In this document: positions 17,338-25,952 of the stretch, piece by piece
How positions within the stretch are numbered: the stretch's first letter is position 1
How the letters are laid out: every line of letters starts with the position of its first letter
Source: Nitrospirota bacterium
GTDB taxonomy: Bacteria; Nitrospirota; JACRHJ01
Reading direction: 5' to 3'
Assembly (NCBI GenBank): GCA_021784575.1
Contig: JAJYHX010000004.1
Coordinates: 132,350-184,520 of the forward strand
Length of the DNA: 52,171 nt
Position numbers and translations under genes: made by a program
Notes under the pieces: model-generated
Databases searched by the model: none
Told to the model about the DNA's origin: nothing
The model's input: the letters and a program-made list of their open reading frames with translations, nothing else

Positions 17338-17366
17338 TTGACCTCTAATCTCTTTTAAATTAAAAT
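17338..17366 (+). promoter_or_regulatory. Promoter of the dinG-like gene, apparently leaderless
   Basis: TTGACC (17338-17343), 17-bp spacer, TAAAAT (17361-17366). The A of ATG at 17373 is the seventh base after the -10 box; the bases between (GTTTCC) hold no ribosome site. Confidence 0.75.
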
Positions 17367-17372
17367 GTTTCC

Positions 17373-19982
17373 ATGCCCGAGTCCGTAAGATACATAACGT
17401 CGGAAGCGGCGGAATATATGCGCGCGGCTATTGCCGAGGCCGGCGGAAACGAGGTGTTTTTCCTCTGTTCCTGCAAGGAAGAGCGCAGGATAACCGACGC
17501 CAGGGTAATCGCGCGGGGGGACGAGGAGTGCGTCCCGGCGCTCGCTCAGGGCGCCGCGGTAGGGGATGTCGTAGTCCATAACCATCCCTCCGGGCTCCTG
17601 AAGCCTTCCAGGGCGGATATCGAGATAGCCGGGATGCTCGGATCGCGCGGGGTGGGTTTTTTTATCATAAACAACGAGGCGGACGAGGTATACGCCGTAG
17701 TCGAGCCTTTCGCCCGCGAGTCCATAAAGCCCCTCGACACAGACGCCGTCGAGGCGGCGCTGAAGGACGGCGGGGCGCTCTCGAAAGCCATGACGGGCTA
17801 CGAGGCGCGGCCGGGCCAGGTGATGATGGCCAGAGAGGCCGCGCGCGCGTTCAACGAGGACAGGGTCGCGGCCCTTGAGGGCGGGACGGGTGTCGGCAAG
17901 AGCATGGCATACCTCGTGCCCGCGCTTTTCTGGATAGCAAAGAACCACGAGCGGGTCGTGGTCTCGACGAACACCATAAACCTCCAGGAGCAGCTTATCG
18001 GCAAGGACATACCGCTCCTCGGCCGTTTACTTGGATCCGGACTGCGGCCCGATGCCGGTCTGTCCGAGGCCGGTCTGCCGGCGCAGGCGGCATTCAAGGC
18101 CGTGCTCGTGAAGGGACGCGGGAACTACCTCTGCCTCAGGAAGCTTGAGCTTGCCCGGACGGAGGGAGATTTCCTGCTTGAGGATACCGAAGGACAGGAC
18201 ATAGCCGCCATTGCCGAATGGGCGCTCACAACAAAGGAGGGGAGCCGTTCGGACCTCTCTTTTGCGCCCTCAGAGTCCCTGTGGGAAAAGCTCAATTCGG
18301 AGTCGGACTCCTGCACGCGGCTTAGGTGCGGGCACTTCCAGCGCTGCTTTTTCTTCAGGGCAAGGCGCGAGGCCGCATCGGCGGACCTGCTTGTCGTAAA
18401 CCACCACATCCTTCTGGCCGACATCGCAATACGGGCCGAAGGCGCCGATAACGCGATCCTCCCCGGCTACACACGACTCGTGATAGACGAGGGACACAAC
18501 CTGGAGGACGGCGCGACGTCCTACTTCGGAAGCAGGATTGCGAGGCTCGGGCTGCTCAAGATGCTGAGCCGGCTCCACCACAAGGCGGCTCGAGCCGCTT
18601 CGGGTCGACCGACAGCGGGTGGTCGAGCCGCTGCGGGCCGGGCCGTCAGACCGGCCGCGAAGGGCGCGCTTCCGCTTCTTGCGTCCAGGCTTGCCGGAAA
18701 AGGCGGCTCCCGCAAGGAAAAGGGAGAGGCATGGATAACGCTCATAAACGAGCGGATAATCCCGGCGAAGGAATCCGCCTTACTGCGTGTCAACGAGGCG
18801 TTTGACGAGCTTTTTTATTTCATGTCGCGCGAGAGCGAGAGTCCCGGCGGGGACATAAAAATACGCCTCACGGGCGAGACGAGGGGCATTACGGGCTGGG
18901 AGTCCGTCGATGCCGCCTTTGGCCGCCTCGGGACGGAGCTTGCGAATCTCACACGTTCGCTCGGCTCGCTCTGCAAGGAGATTAAGGCAGAGGAGCTTGG
19001 GGATAAGATAGACGAGCCGCTTATCGAGCTTAAGTCCATAACCGAGAGGCTTGAGGCCGCAAACGCGGAGACGGACAACCTGCTCCGGGGCGGCGGGGAC
19101 GGCCTGATACGATGGGCGGAGGCCCCTGCGCGGAAGACGGGAAGGGTCATCTCCCTGTGCGGCTCTCCGCTTAATGTCGCCGCAGAGATAAAGTCCCGGA
19201 TATACGACAGGCTGAAAACGGTAATAATCACGTCCGCGACGCTTACGGTAAAGAAGAAATTCGACTACCTGAACCGGCGCATAGGGCTCGGCCTAATCCC
19301 CGGAGACAGGCTTGTCGAGGGCGTGTTCCCGTCCCCGTTCGACTACAGAAACCAGGTGATAATCTGCATACCGCGGGACGTGCCGGATCCGGGCGCGAGG
19401 GAGTTCGGCGCCGCGCTTGGCGCGCTTCTTCGGGAATCGCTCGATATCTCGCAGGGCCGGGCGTTCGCGCTCTTTACGTCTTTTAGAATGCTGGAGGGCG
19501 CTTACCGGGAGCTTTTGCCTTTCATGCAGGACGCCGGCATCAGGGGCCTCAGGCAGGGGGATTCGCCCCGGCACAGGCTCCTCCAGGACTTCAGGACGCA
19601 CCCGAAAGCGGCGCTTTTCGGCACGGACAGCTTCTGGGAGGGCGTGGACGTAACCGGCGAGGCGCTCTCGAATGTTATAATTACAAAGTTACCCTTCTCC
19701 GTCCCGGACGACCCCGTCATCCAGGCCCGGCAGGAGGAGATTGAGGAAAGGGGCGGAAACCCCTTCATGGAATACATCGTCCCGCAGGCGGTGATAAAGT
19801 TCCGGCAGGGCTTCGGGCGGCTCATAAGGGCCAGGACGGACAGGGGTTCCATTATGGTCTTCGACAGGCGCATCGTGGAAAAGAATTACGGGCGCGAGTT
19901 CCTCGAATCGCTGCCGGACGGGCGGCTCGTAACAGGGCCATGCAGTATAGTATTCGAGAAGGCAAGGGAGTTCTTCGCATGA
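17373..19982 (+). CDS. dinG: DinG-family Fe-S helicase with N-terminal RadC/JAB-like domain
   Basis: 869 residues; DinG is usually about 700. Residues 1-120 are a RadC/JAB (MPN) type domain with the metal motif HNHPSG (69-74) and Asp82 in SRADIE; then a superfamily 2 XPD/DinG helicase: Walker A EGGTGVGKS (169-177), four Fe-S cysteines C254, C314, C319, C325, and DEGH (372-375). The C-terminal half carries SATLT, GTDSFWEGVD and the final arginine motif QGFGRLIR. DinG unwinds 5'-3' and resolves R-loops and forks. Two low-complexity insertions (about 226-240 and 405-428) are encoded by GCCGGT-type repeats. The start is leaderless-type; the stop overlaps cvpA. Confidence 0.92.
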   Translation: MPESVRYITSEAAEYMRAAIAEAGGNEVFFLCSCKEERRITDARVIARGDEECVPALAQGAAVGDVVVHNHPSGLLKPSRADIEIAGMLGSRGVGFFIINNEADEVYAVVEPFARESIKPLDTDAVEAALKDGGALSKAMTGYEARPGQVMMAREAARAFNEDRVAALEGGTGVGKSMAYLVPALFWIAKNHERVVVSTNTINLQEQLIGKDIPLLGRLLGSGLRPDAGLSEAGLPAQAAFKAVLVKGRGNYLCLRKLELARTEGDFLLEDTEGQDIAAIAEWALTTKEGSRSDLSFAPSESLWEKLNSESDSCTRLRCGHFQRCFFFRARREAASADLLVVNHHILLADIAIRAEGADNAILPGYTRLVIDEGHNLEDGATSYFGSRIARLGLLKMLSRLHHKAARAASGRPTAGGRAAAGRAVRPAAKGALPLLASRLAGKGGSRKEKGEAWITLINERIIPAKESALLRVNEAFDELFYFMSRESESPGGDIKIRLTGETRGITGWESVDAAFGRLGTELANLTRSLGSLCKEIKAEELGDKIDEPLIELKSITERLEAANAETDNLLRGGGDGLIRWAEAPARKTGRVISLCGSPLNVAAEIKSRIYDRLKTVIITSATLTVKKKFDYLNRRIGLGLIPGDRLVEGVFPSPFDYRNQVIICIPRDVPDPGAREFGAALGALLRESLDISQGRAFALFTSFRMLEGAYRELLPFMQDAGIRGLRQGDSPRHRLLQDFRTHPKAALFGTDSFWEGVDVTGEALSNVIITKLPFSVPDDPVIQARQEEIEERGGNPFMEYIVPQAVIKFRQGFGRLIRARTDRGSIMVFDRRIVEKNYGREFLESLPDGRLVTGPCSIVFEKAREFFA
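18048..18089. repeat. Palindromic repeat copies inside dinG
   Basis: A partial copy at 18054 and a full GCCGGTCTGCCGGC at 18069-18082, 15 bp apart, encode D-A-G-L-S-E-A-G-L-P-A. The E-A-G-L-P peptide is the same as that encoded by the array in hflX. Confidence 0.7.
18585..18656. repeat. GC-rich degenerate repeat insertion inside dinG
   Basis: Codes for Ala/Gly/Arg/Pro low-complexity sequence (A-S-G-R-P-T-A-G-G-R-A-A) between helicase segments. It resembles the other orientation of the hflX palindrome (T-G-R-P-A) but is degenerate, so the relation is weaker. Confidence 0.45.
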
Positions 19983-20554
19983 ATTCTTTAGACCTTGTTC
20001 TACTGTTAATCATCGGCATCTCGCTCCTCATCAGCACATTCCGTGGCGCCGTGCGGGAGATTTTCTCCCTGGGCGGCGTAATCGCAGGCTTTGTGCTGGC
20101 CTCGAGGTATTACGAAAAGACCTCGCTCGGCGTCCTTCGGCTCACGTCTTACCCGGAAATAAACAACATCATAAGCTTCCTCCTGATATTCATCTTCTCG
20201 GCCGCCATAATAAGCTTCATCGGCGGGCTGCTCTCCCACGCCGTAAACAAATCCGGCTACAAGGTATTAAATACGCTGTTGGGCGCCTTCGTAGGCGCGA
20301 TAAAAGGGGTGCTGATTGTCTCGCTCATCCTGTACGCCCTGCTGGTATTCTTCCCGACGGACAGCGCAATGTTCACAAAATCAAAGACTTTCCCGTATGC
20401 CGTGAAGCTCTCGAAACTCATCTCCCCCATAGGCCCGAAGTTCTTCCGCGATGAGCTGAACAAGAAACTCGAAGAAACAGGGAAACGCGGGCCCGCCGGG
20501 GGGAAAAAGCCGCCGAGCCCGAAACGCCCCCCAAAGGCTTCACAGAAAAAATAA
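19979..20554 (+). CDS. cvpA: CvpA family membrane protein
   Basis: 191 residues beginning at ATG 19979, which overlaps the dinG stop (ATGA). Four predicted membrane segments in the first 130 residues (starting NSLDLVLLLIIGISLLI) and the CvpA-type motif FRGAVREIFSLGG near 20-33. The C-terminus is a basic Pro/Lys tail. CvpA proteins are small inner-membrane proteins linked to colicin V production, envelope homeostasis and biofilm; the exact role is unclear. Translational coupling to dinG suggests co-expression, not necessarily a shared function. Confidence 0.88.
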   Translation: MNSLDLVLLLIIGISLLISTFRGAVREIFSLGGVIAGFVLASRYYEKTSLGVLRLTSYPEINNIISFLLIFIFSAAIISFIGGLLSHAVNKSGYKVLNTLLGAFVGAIKGVLIVSLILYALLVFFPTDSAMFTKSKTFPYAVKLSKLISPIGPKFFRDELNKKLEETGKRGPAGGKKPPSPKRPPKASQKK

Positions 20555-20561
20555 AAATTAA

Positions 20562-20590
20562 TTGCTTAAGTAATACGTTTGTGGTATATA
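20562..20590 (+). promoter_or_regulatory. Promoter for the thioredoxin-fold pair
   Basis: TTGCTT (20562-20567), 17-bp spacer, TATATA (20585-20590). Start near 20597, followed by GAGGGGG at 20611-20617. Confidence 0.65.
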
Positions 20591-20624
20591 AAGTAAAATC
20601 GTCGGCCTATGAGGGGGCCTTCCG

Positions 20625-20873
20625 ATGATTCTTACAATTTACGTGAATAACCCGATGGGCAAAAGATGCCGCATCAACCTCGAATCAGCAAAGGTTGTCG
20701 CAGCGGAGTATCCGATTGAGCTCAGGGTGGTTAAGCACGGCTCCGACGAATACGCAAGCGAGGACAACCCGCCCCCATGCCCATCCATAAAGCTCGACGA
20801 GAGAATCATAAAAGAATACGGCGTAATGACCTCGGAAGAGATCAAGGCTGAGCTTCTGCACTCGTTTTATTGA
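20625..20873 (+). CDS. Small thioredoxin-fold-like protein lacking CXXC
   Basis: 82 residues, ribosome site GAGGGGG 7 bases upstream. The beta-alpha-beta pattern with PPPCPSIKLDERII (cis-Pro-type segment) and a final helix TSEEIKAELLHSFY resembles small thioredoxin/glutaredoxin-like proteins. The N-terminal active-site CXXC is absent; only C15 and C52 remain (MGKRCRI and PPPCPS), so redox activity in the classical sense is doubtful. It precedes the TlpA-like lipoprotein by 11 bases, an operon that suggests a shared redox or metal-handling role. Confidence 0.7.
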   Translation: MILTIYVNNPMGKRCRINLESAKVVAAEYPIELRVVKHGSDEYASEDNPPPCPSIKLDERIIKEYGVMTSEEIKAELLHSFY

Positions 20874-20884
20874 GAGGTTTAAAA

Positions 20885-21403
20885 ATGAAAACTCGCTCTT
20901 CCGTAATAAGGGCAATCGTATTATTTGCCATCCCGGCCCTTCTTGCGGCCTGCGCGGCAATGCCGCCCAAGCCCGTCAAGGCAAGGAACTTCACCGTGCC
21001 GCTCCTCCAGGGCGGAAAGGTCTCGCTTTCGGACTACGCCGGGAAACCCCTTGTGCTGACCTTCGGCGCAAGCTGGTGCCCGCACTGCCAGCACGAGATG
21101 CCGATACTCAGGAAGGCCTTCGAGAAGCGGAAGGACGGCGTCCAGTTCCTGCCGATATTCGTAAAGAGCAACCGGAAAGACGCCCTCGCGCTTCTGAAAA
21201 AGAACGGCATGAACGGCAAGGTCGGCTGGGACCCGAAGGGCAGAATAGCCGATCTCTACGGCGTCACGGGGATGCCGGAGACGCTTTTCATCAACTCCAG
21301 AGGCCGGATAATCGACGACTATTTTGGCGCGATGGAGCCGTCAGACATCAATAACGGGATAAAGGAACTGCTGAAGTCGGACAAGGCAAAGGCCGGGAAG
21401 TAA
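20885..21403 (+). CDS. TlpA/ResA-type thioredoxin lipoprotein
   Basis: 172 residues from ATG 20885, with GAGAGG 6 bases upstream; an upstream in-frame TTG at 20870 lies in the previous gene. Lipoprotein signal with LLAACAA (Cys23), so the domain is outside the cytoplasm, anchored to a membrane. The thioredoxin domain has the reducing-type active site WCPHC (C65, C68) and the cis-Pro segment GVTGMPETLFI. TlpA/ResA proteins reduce apocytochrome c or other exported thiols. The CPHC centre is the DsbA-like variant. Confidence 0.92.
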   Translation: MKTRSSVIRAIVLFAIPALLAACAAMPPKPVKARNFTVPLLQGGKVSLSDYAGKPLVLTFGASWCPHCQHEMPILRKAFEKRKDGVQFLPIFVKSNRKDALALLKKNGMNGKVGWDPKGRIADLYGVTGMPETLFINSRGRIIDDYFGAMEPSDINNGIKELLKSDKAKAGK

Positions 21404-21511
21404 CAGCTGGCAGGTTAAATCCGGACCCCGGCTAAAACATCGGGGATGACGGGCGGTGCCAAAACAGTCTTTAGCGCAGTGGCGCAATTTATTGCGCCCG
21501 CTTAAACCATT

Positions 21512-21545
21512 AAAAAAGCCGGGGGAAATTTCCTCCGGCTTTTTT
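21512..21545. terminator. Bidirectional intrinsic terminator
   Basis: Inverted repeat with 17 paired positions (one G-T), A6 on the left and T6 on the right. It lies between the TlpA gene (plus) and the PEPCK gene (minus), which converge, and serves both. Confidence 0.9.
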
Positions 21546-21564
21546 ATTATACAGTCAGGGGTTA

Positions 21565-23253
21565 TCAACCATACAAATCCGGGTTCAGTATCTTGTCCAC
21601 GGTCGTCCTGGCCAGGACGAGCGGCGCGATGAAGGTATTGGCCATGTCCTTTTCGACATCGCGCTTGTTGGAGAGGAATGTTATCCTGTCCTGCATCCTG
21701 TCCCGGAGGAAGGTCAGGTAATCCACGTTCCTTTTGGGCTTGTATTTCTTCTCGTAGTCCTCGCCGAAGAGCTCCGCGCCGTTTGTCGGCACCTGGAGCC
21801 CGTGGAACGTCCGCCACTCGCGCCACTGGATGTCCCCGCGCACAAGCTCCGTGACGATTAAAAGCGAAAGCTCCTTGGGTATGTCCACGAGGCTCCCCGG
21901 AAGCCCGAAGGCGTGCGTGTTCATGATGTAGCACTCGCAGCCCATCTTGAAGAGTTTTCTGAACTGCTCGCAGTCCTCAAGGAGCGAATGGACGCGGAAG
22001 GGGTTCGCAAACGGCTCGATTACCAGTTTTTCGAGTTCCTTCGCGTCCACGTTCTCGACGCCCTTCGCCCGGAGCGTGGAGAGCGACGCGCCCATCGACA
22101 CGGCAAGAGACGAACCCTTCACCTTGCTTATCGGCGGGAGGCTCGTGTCCTTCTGGAGCCATATCACCATACTCGGCCTCTCGCAGGAGTCCGCGTGGTG
22201 GAACATATCCCGGCTCTTCAGGCACCTGCCGTTGTCGTTTCTTATATCCTCGTTGACCATCTTCCGGCAGAGCGTCTTGCCGCCGTCTTCCGAGTGGCAC
22301 GTGACGGCGACGTTCTGCGCGGAATAAAAATATTTCAGTATCGGGTCGTCGAACTTCGTCGCGTCCGTCTTGTCGAAGAGCGACGGCTCCAGCGCGACGG
22401 AGACGTCGTGCTCCAGGTCTATCAAGAACGCGTCGTCGTGTATGACCGTAACCTTCTCGTCCTTCCTGAGCGTCCCTTCGTGGTCGAGGCTGTTGGTTAT
22501 GGAGGACTTCCCGGAGCCGGAGAGGCCGAACACGGCGATGGGGCGGTTATTGCCGATTTTCTTGATGCCGCCGTGGCAGGCGACCATGTTGTGCCGCACG
22601 CCTATCGTCCAGGCCAGGGTGAGGGTGCCCTTCTTGCGCTCTCCGAAGTAGCGAAGCCCGAGTATCGCTATGCAGTTCTGCATCTCGTCGATTATCACGA
22701 GGCCGTTGGGGAAGTCCGGGTGAGACCAATCCGGGTCTGCGAAGGCTATGATGTCGGGCTCGTTAATCTTCCTTGACTTCGGGTAGCCGTCGCTCCAGGG
22801 CTTTATGAACGGGCAGAAGTTTATTCCCCAGTCCATCATGTTCTTGGCGTCCGTCTCCGGGCTTATGAGGTGCGCCTTGACCATGAAGTCCTGGTGAAGG
22901 CCCACTATGCCTTCCAGGTGCAGGCCGGGCCGGCGGTTGAACTGATACACGGCTTCCATGAGGATGGCGTGGATTCTGTCTTTCTTCGCCTTGTCGAAGT
23001 TCCGCACAAGGAGCCTCGCCCTCGCCGTCCTGCCCACGACGCCGCCGTCGTTGGACACCAGCACCTTCGCGTCGGAGGGAAGCCCGAACTGTGCCGGGTT
23101 GTACATCGGCTGGTCTGTGCGCATGACCTCCGGCTGTTTGATTGCCAGGCCATAAAGCTCCGCCATGTTTGTTCGCCGGACGGAATTCGCGTACATGGCG
23201 GATTCCATAATCGCCCTCCACGGCGAAGCGGGTATCGAGTTTAAAGTTGCCAT
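21565..23253 (-). CDS. pckA: Divergent ATP-type phosphoenolpyruvate carboxykinase
   Basis: 562 residues. PckA interconverts oxaloacetate and PEP with ATP. Recognisable are GERKKG at 204-209, matching the metal/substrate lysines K207-K208 of the family (GEMKKG), the kinase-1a P-loop GLSGSGKS at 243-250, and the kinase-2 acidic pair D273-D274 (HDDAFLID). Overall it is far from the E. coli type, and the region after the P-loop carries many family-atypical segments, so substrate and direction are not certain. Start ATG 23253 has GGGAGG 8 bases upstream; a TTGACA box is at 23328-23323. Monocistronic, with a shared terminator at 21512-21545. Confidence 0.75.
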   Translation of the reverse strand: MATLNSIPASPWRAIMESAMYANSVRRTNMAELYGLAIKQPEVMRTDQPMYNPAQFGLPSDAKVLVSNDGGVVGRTARARLLVRNFDKAKKDRIHAILMEAVYQFNRRPGLHLEGIVGLHQDFMVKAHLISPETDAKNMMDWGINFCPFIKPWSDGYPKSRKINEPDIIAFADPDWSHPDFPNGLVIIDEMQNCIAILGLRYFGERKKGTLTLAWTIGVRHNMVACHGGIKKIGNNRPIAVFGLSGSGKSSITNSLDHEGTLRKDEKVTVIHDDAFLIDLEHDVSVALEPSLFDKTDATKFDDPILKYFYSAQNVAVTCHSEDGGKTLCRKMVNEDIRNDNGRCLKSRDMFHHADSCERPSMVIWLQKDTSLPPISKVKGSSLAVSMGASLSTLRAKGVENVDAKELEKLVIEPFANPFRVHSLLEDCEQFRKLFKMGCECYIMNTHAFGLPGSLVDIPKELSLLIVTELVRGDIQWREWRTFHGLQVPTNGAELFGEDYEKKYKPKRNVDYLTFLRDRMQDRITFLSNKRDVEKDMANTFIAPLVLARTTVDKILNPDLYG

Positions 23254-23441
23254 GATTAACTGCCTCCCTGCCTTTCGGCATTAATGAATTAATGCGGCAA
23301 TTTTTGCACGGAATGACGGCATTGTCAAGCAGTAATTGCGGCTACATTAAAAATTTAATGAAATTTTTTGCATTGAGCGGTGTTTTATGACATAAAATCG
23401 CTATTTAGCGAACGGTAGTATTCTTTTGGAGGCCCGGATTT

Positions 23442-24131
23442 ATGTGTTGTAACCCCGTGCCTCCGGGTTTATTATTGCATATGTCAATGAACTGGCCGGC
23501 AGTTGTCGCTTTTTTGTCTTTTGCGTGCCTCCACAGCCTCACGGTATCGCGGGCGTTCAAGAAGCTTGTATCCCGGGTAATCGGCGAGAAAAACATGCGC
23601 GCGTATTACAGGCTTGGGTTTACGGTATTCTCGGCGCTGACAGCCGGCGCGGCCATTTATGTAATCGTCATCCAGCCGGACGAGGTATTGTGCAGCCTCC
23701 CGGCATACGTATCCATACAGGCGCGCCTTGTGCAGGCGGCCGGGGCGCTGATATTCCTGGCCGCGTTGAGGCCCGTTGACCTGCGCGCCTTCACGGGCAT
23801 ACGCCAGGCGATGGACTATTCCCGCACCGGCAGGACGACGGGCGACATCGAGGGCATCGAGTGCGCAGGGCTTGTCACCTCCGGCGTTTACGGCCTCGTG
23901 CGCCATCCGGAATACCTGGCCGGCATCCTGATATTTCTTTTCGAGCCGGTGATAACGGTAATCAGCCTTGAGCTTCGGATACTCGCCTGCGCGTATTTCG
24001 TCTTCGGGATGTTCATCGAGGAGCGCAGGTTCCTTGACGACTTCGGCGAGCCTTACCGGGCATACAGAAAGACCGTGCCGATGTTCAATATCATTGCCGG
24101 GATTGCAAGGAAAGACAGGACGAAGGAGTGA
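23442..24131 (+). CDS. Isoprenylcysteine/phospholipid methyltransferase-like membrane protein
   Basis: 229 residues with about five membrane segments. The C-terminal part GLVRHPEYLAGIL, then FIEERRFLDDFGEPYRAYRKTVP, is the conserved SAM-binding core of the ICMT/PEMT/NnrU group of integral-membrane methyltransferases (RHPxY and E-E-R-x-L). The substrate is unknown. ATG at 23442 follows GGAGG by 9 bases; a second ATG at 23481 or 23487 is possible, just before the first membrane segment. The last codons (RTKE, stop) overlap the left inverted repeat at 24121-24154. Confidence 0.82.
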   Translation: MCCNPVPPGLLLHMSMNWPAVVAFLSFACLHSLTVSRAFKKLVSRVIGEKNMRAYYRLGFTVFSALTAGAAIYVIVIQPDEVLCSLPAYVSIQARLVQAAGALIFLAALRPVDLRAFTGIRQAMDYSRTGRTTGDIEGIECAGLVTSGVYGLVRHPEYLAGILIFLFEPVITVISLELRILACAYFVFGMFIEERRFLDDFGEPYRAYRKTVPMFNIIAGIARKDRTKE

Positions 24132-24154
24132 TTAACCCGCTCCATGAGACTCGC
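24121..24154. repeat. 34-bp inverted repeat, left copy
   Basis: Matches the reverse complement of 26964-26997 at 31 of 34 positions. The pair brackets the two glycosyltransferase genes. The left copy also forms a large local hairpin: GGAGTGATTAA at 24125-24135 with TTAATCACTCC at 24179-24189. Confidence 0.85.
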
Positions 24155-24232
24155 ACGGGCACCTCGAATTACGCTCGTTTAATCACTCCCTTGCGCGCGA
24201 GGCGGCTTTGGAATCGCGCCATTTTTATGTTA

Positions 24233-24262
24233 TTGACATCGAACGCGCTTGATTGGTATAGT
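24233..24262 (+). promoter_or_regulatory. Promoter of the glycosyltransferase pair
   Basis: TTGACA (24233-24238), 18-bp spacer, TATAGT (24257-24262). Start near 24269, followed by GGGAG before the ATG at 24288. Confidence 0.85.
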
Positions 24263-24287
24263 ATTTCGTTGGTTTATCGGGAGAATT

Positions 24288-25952
24288 ATGGCAGCGTCCG
24301 GGAAATCCGCAAGAAACGCCGCATCGAAAAAGTCCGGCGGTAACCCCATAGCCAGAAACATCCTTGTCCTTGTCATCGGGATGCTCGGCGGCGGGGCGAT
24401 TTCCGTCCGGCTCGGCCAGTGCATCGATTACGACCTCTTAAACTATCACTACTACAACGCCTATTCGTTCCTTAACCACCGCCTGAACTTCGACTACGGG
24501 CTGGCCAATATCCAGGGATATTTCAACCCGCTTCCCGACCTCCCGCTATATTTCCTTATAACCCACGTGAAGCCCCTATGGGCCGGGTTTATCATGGGGG
24601 CCTTTCATGGCATAATCTTCTGGGTTGTCTTCGCCATCGCATATCACATCCTGTCCGAATTGAAGCCGACGCACCGGCTCGTATTGTCGGTTGCCGCCGC
24701 CGCGACAGGCTTCCTGGGGCCTGTCAACATCTCGGAGACCGGCGCCTGCATGAACGACAACACTGTGGGCATATTCGCTCTTTTGTCGGTCCTTTTCACC
24801 CTGAAATCCATCCCGCCCGAAGATGCGCCCGCGCCGCTCAAGAAGAACATGTTGATATACTCCGGCGTCTTCATGGGCGTTGCGGGAGGACTCAAGCTCA
24901 CGGCGCTCGTTTATGCCGTGGGGGCGTTCCTGGCCTTTATTGTGTTCTCGTTCGGCTGGAAAGAGAAAATAAAGGCCCTCGCGCTTTGGACGGCCGCCGC
25001 CGCGGCAGGGTTCATTCTTGTTGCCGGTTACTGGACGTTCGTCATATGGCGGAAGTTTCAAAATCCCTTTTTCCCGTATTTCAACAAGATATTCCATTCC
25101 CCCTATTGCAAGGCGTACAATTTCCGGGACCTCAGGTTTTTCCCGAAGGTCCTGTCGAAATGGCTTTTTCTTCCCTTTTATTTCCTCAATGGCGCCGCCG
25201 GGACCTCAGAGAGGTCTTTCAGGGATATGCGTCTTGCGCTCGTCTTTGTGTTCGGGGCGGCGGCCCTTGTCTTTTATGCTTACAGGATGTTCGCCGGCAA
25301 GCCCGGACGGATGAACGGCCCCGCGGCAATCGGCAACGACCGCAGATACCTGCTGGGCTTCTTCGTTTTCTCATACGTCGTCTGGGAGAAGATGTTCTGC
25401 ATCTACCGTTATGCCGTGCCTGTCGAGGTCATCTCTCCGGTAATCCTTACGATACTCGTCTTTTTCCTTTTCCGCCGCGAGAAAGTCCGGGTGTATTTGC
25501 TTTTGGCTCTGTTCGCGGCTGCGGTATTTTTCGCCCAGCCGCCAAACTGGGGGCGCGTCGCCTGGTCGGACTCCTTTTTCAATGTCAGGGTCCCGGAGAT
25601 AAAAAACCCGGACAATACGATTATCATAATGCCTTTTCAGCCGCGCGAGATACCGTCTTATCTGGCGCCTTTCTTCCCGAAGGGCGTGAGGTTCCTGAGG
25701 CTGGAGAGCTGGCTTACGAAACCGGGGGACGGCTCAAAGCTTCAGGAAGAGATGACGAAGATTTTAAACAATCATTCGGGCCCGGAATACCTCCTTACGC
25801 GAGACCCGGGAACAGACAACGAGCTGTTGAAAAGGTATTACGGGCGGGCCATATCCAACCCCAATGGGCGCCTTGTCATAGGGACCACAGGGGAATTCGG
25901 CCTCTTTGCGATTTCAAGGATAACCTCCGGCGCGGGGCAAAATGGAAAATAA
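24288..25952 (+). CDS. Multi-spanning membrane protein, GT-C glycosyltransferase-like
   Basis: 554 residues, about ten to twelve membrane segments after a basic N-terminus (GKSARNAASKKSGG). The first periplasmic loop has acidic and aromatic residues (GQCIDYDLLNYHYYNAYSFL), where GT-C enzymes place their catalytic Asp; this and the following GT2 gene suggest a polyprenyl-phosphate-sugar-dependent glycosyltransferase, but no specific family motif is decisive. The C-terminal 110 residues form a soluble domain. ATG at 24288 is chosen for the GGGAG site; an in-frame upstream start at 24249 would lie within the promoter. Overlaps the GT2 gene by 11 bp. Confidence 0.75.
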   Translation: MAASGKSARNAASKKSGGNPIARNILVLVIGMLGGGAISVRLGQCIDYDLLNYHYYNAYSFLNHRLNFDYGLANIQGYFNPLPDLPLYFLITHVKPLWAGFIMGAFHGIIFWVVFAIAYHILSELKPTHRLVLSVAAAATGFLGPVNISETGACMNDNTVGIFALLSVLFTLKSIPPEDAPAPLKKNMLIYSGVFMGVAGGLKLTALVYAVGAFLAFIVFSFGWKEKIKALALWTAAAAAGFILVAGYWTFVIWRKFQNPFFPYFNKIFHSPYCKAYNFRDLRFFPKVLSKWLFLPFYFLNGAAGTSERSFRDMRLALVFVFGAAALVFYAYRMFAGKPGRMNGPAAIGNDRRYLLGFFVFSYVVWEKMFCIYRYAVPVEVISPVILTILVFFLFRREKVRVYLLLALFAAAVFFAQPPNWGRVAWSDSFFNVRVPEIKNPDNTIIIMPFQPREIPSYLAPFFPKGVRFLRLESWLTKPGDGSKLQEEMTKILNNHSGPEYLLTRDPGTDNELLKRYYGRAISNPNGRLVIGTTGEFGLFAISRITSGAGQNGK

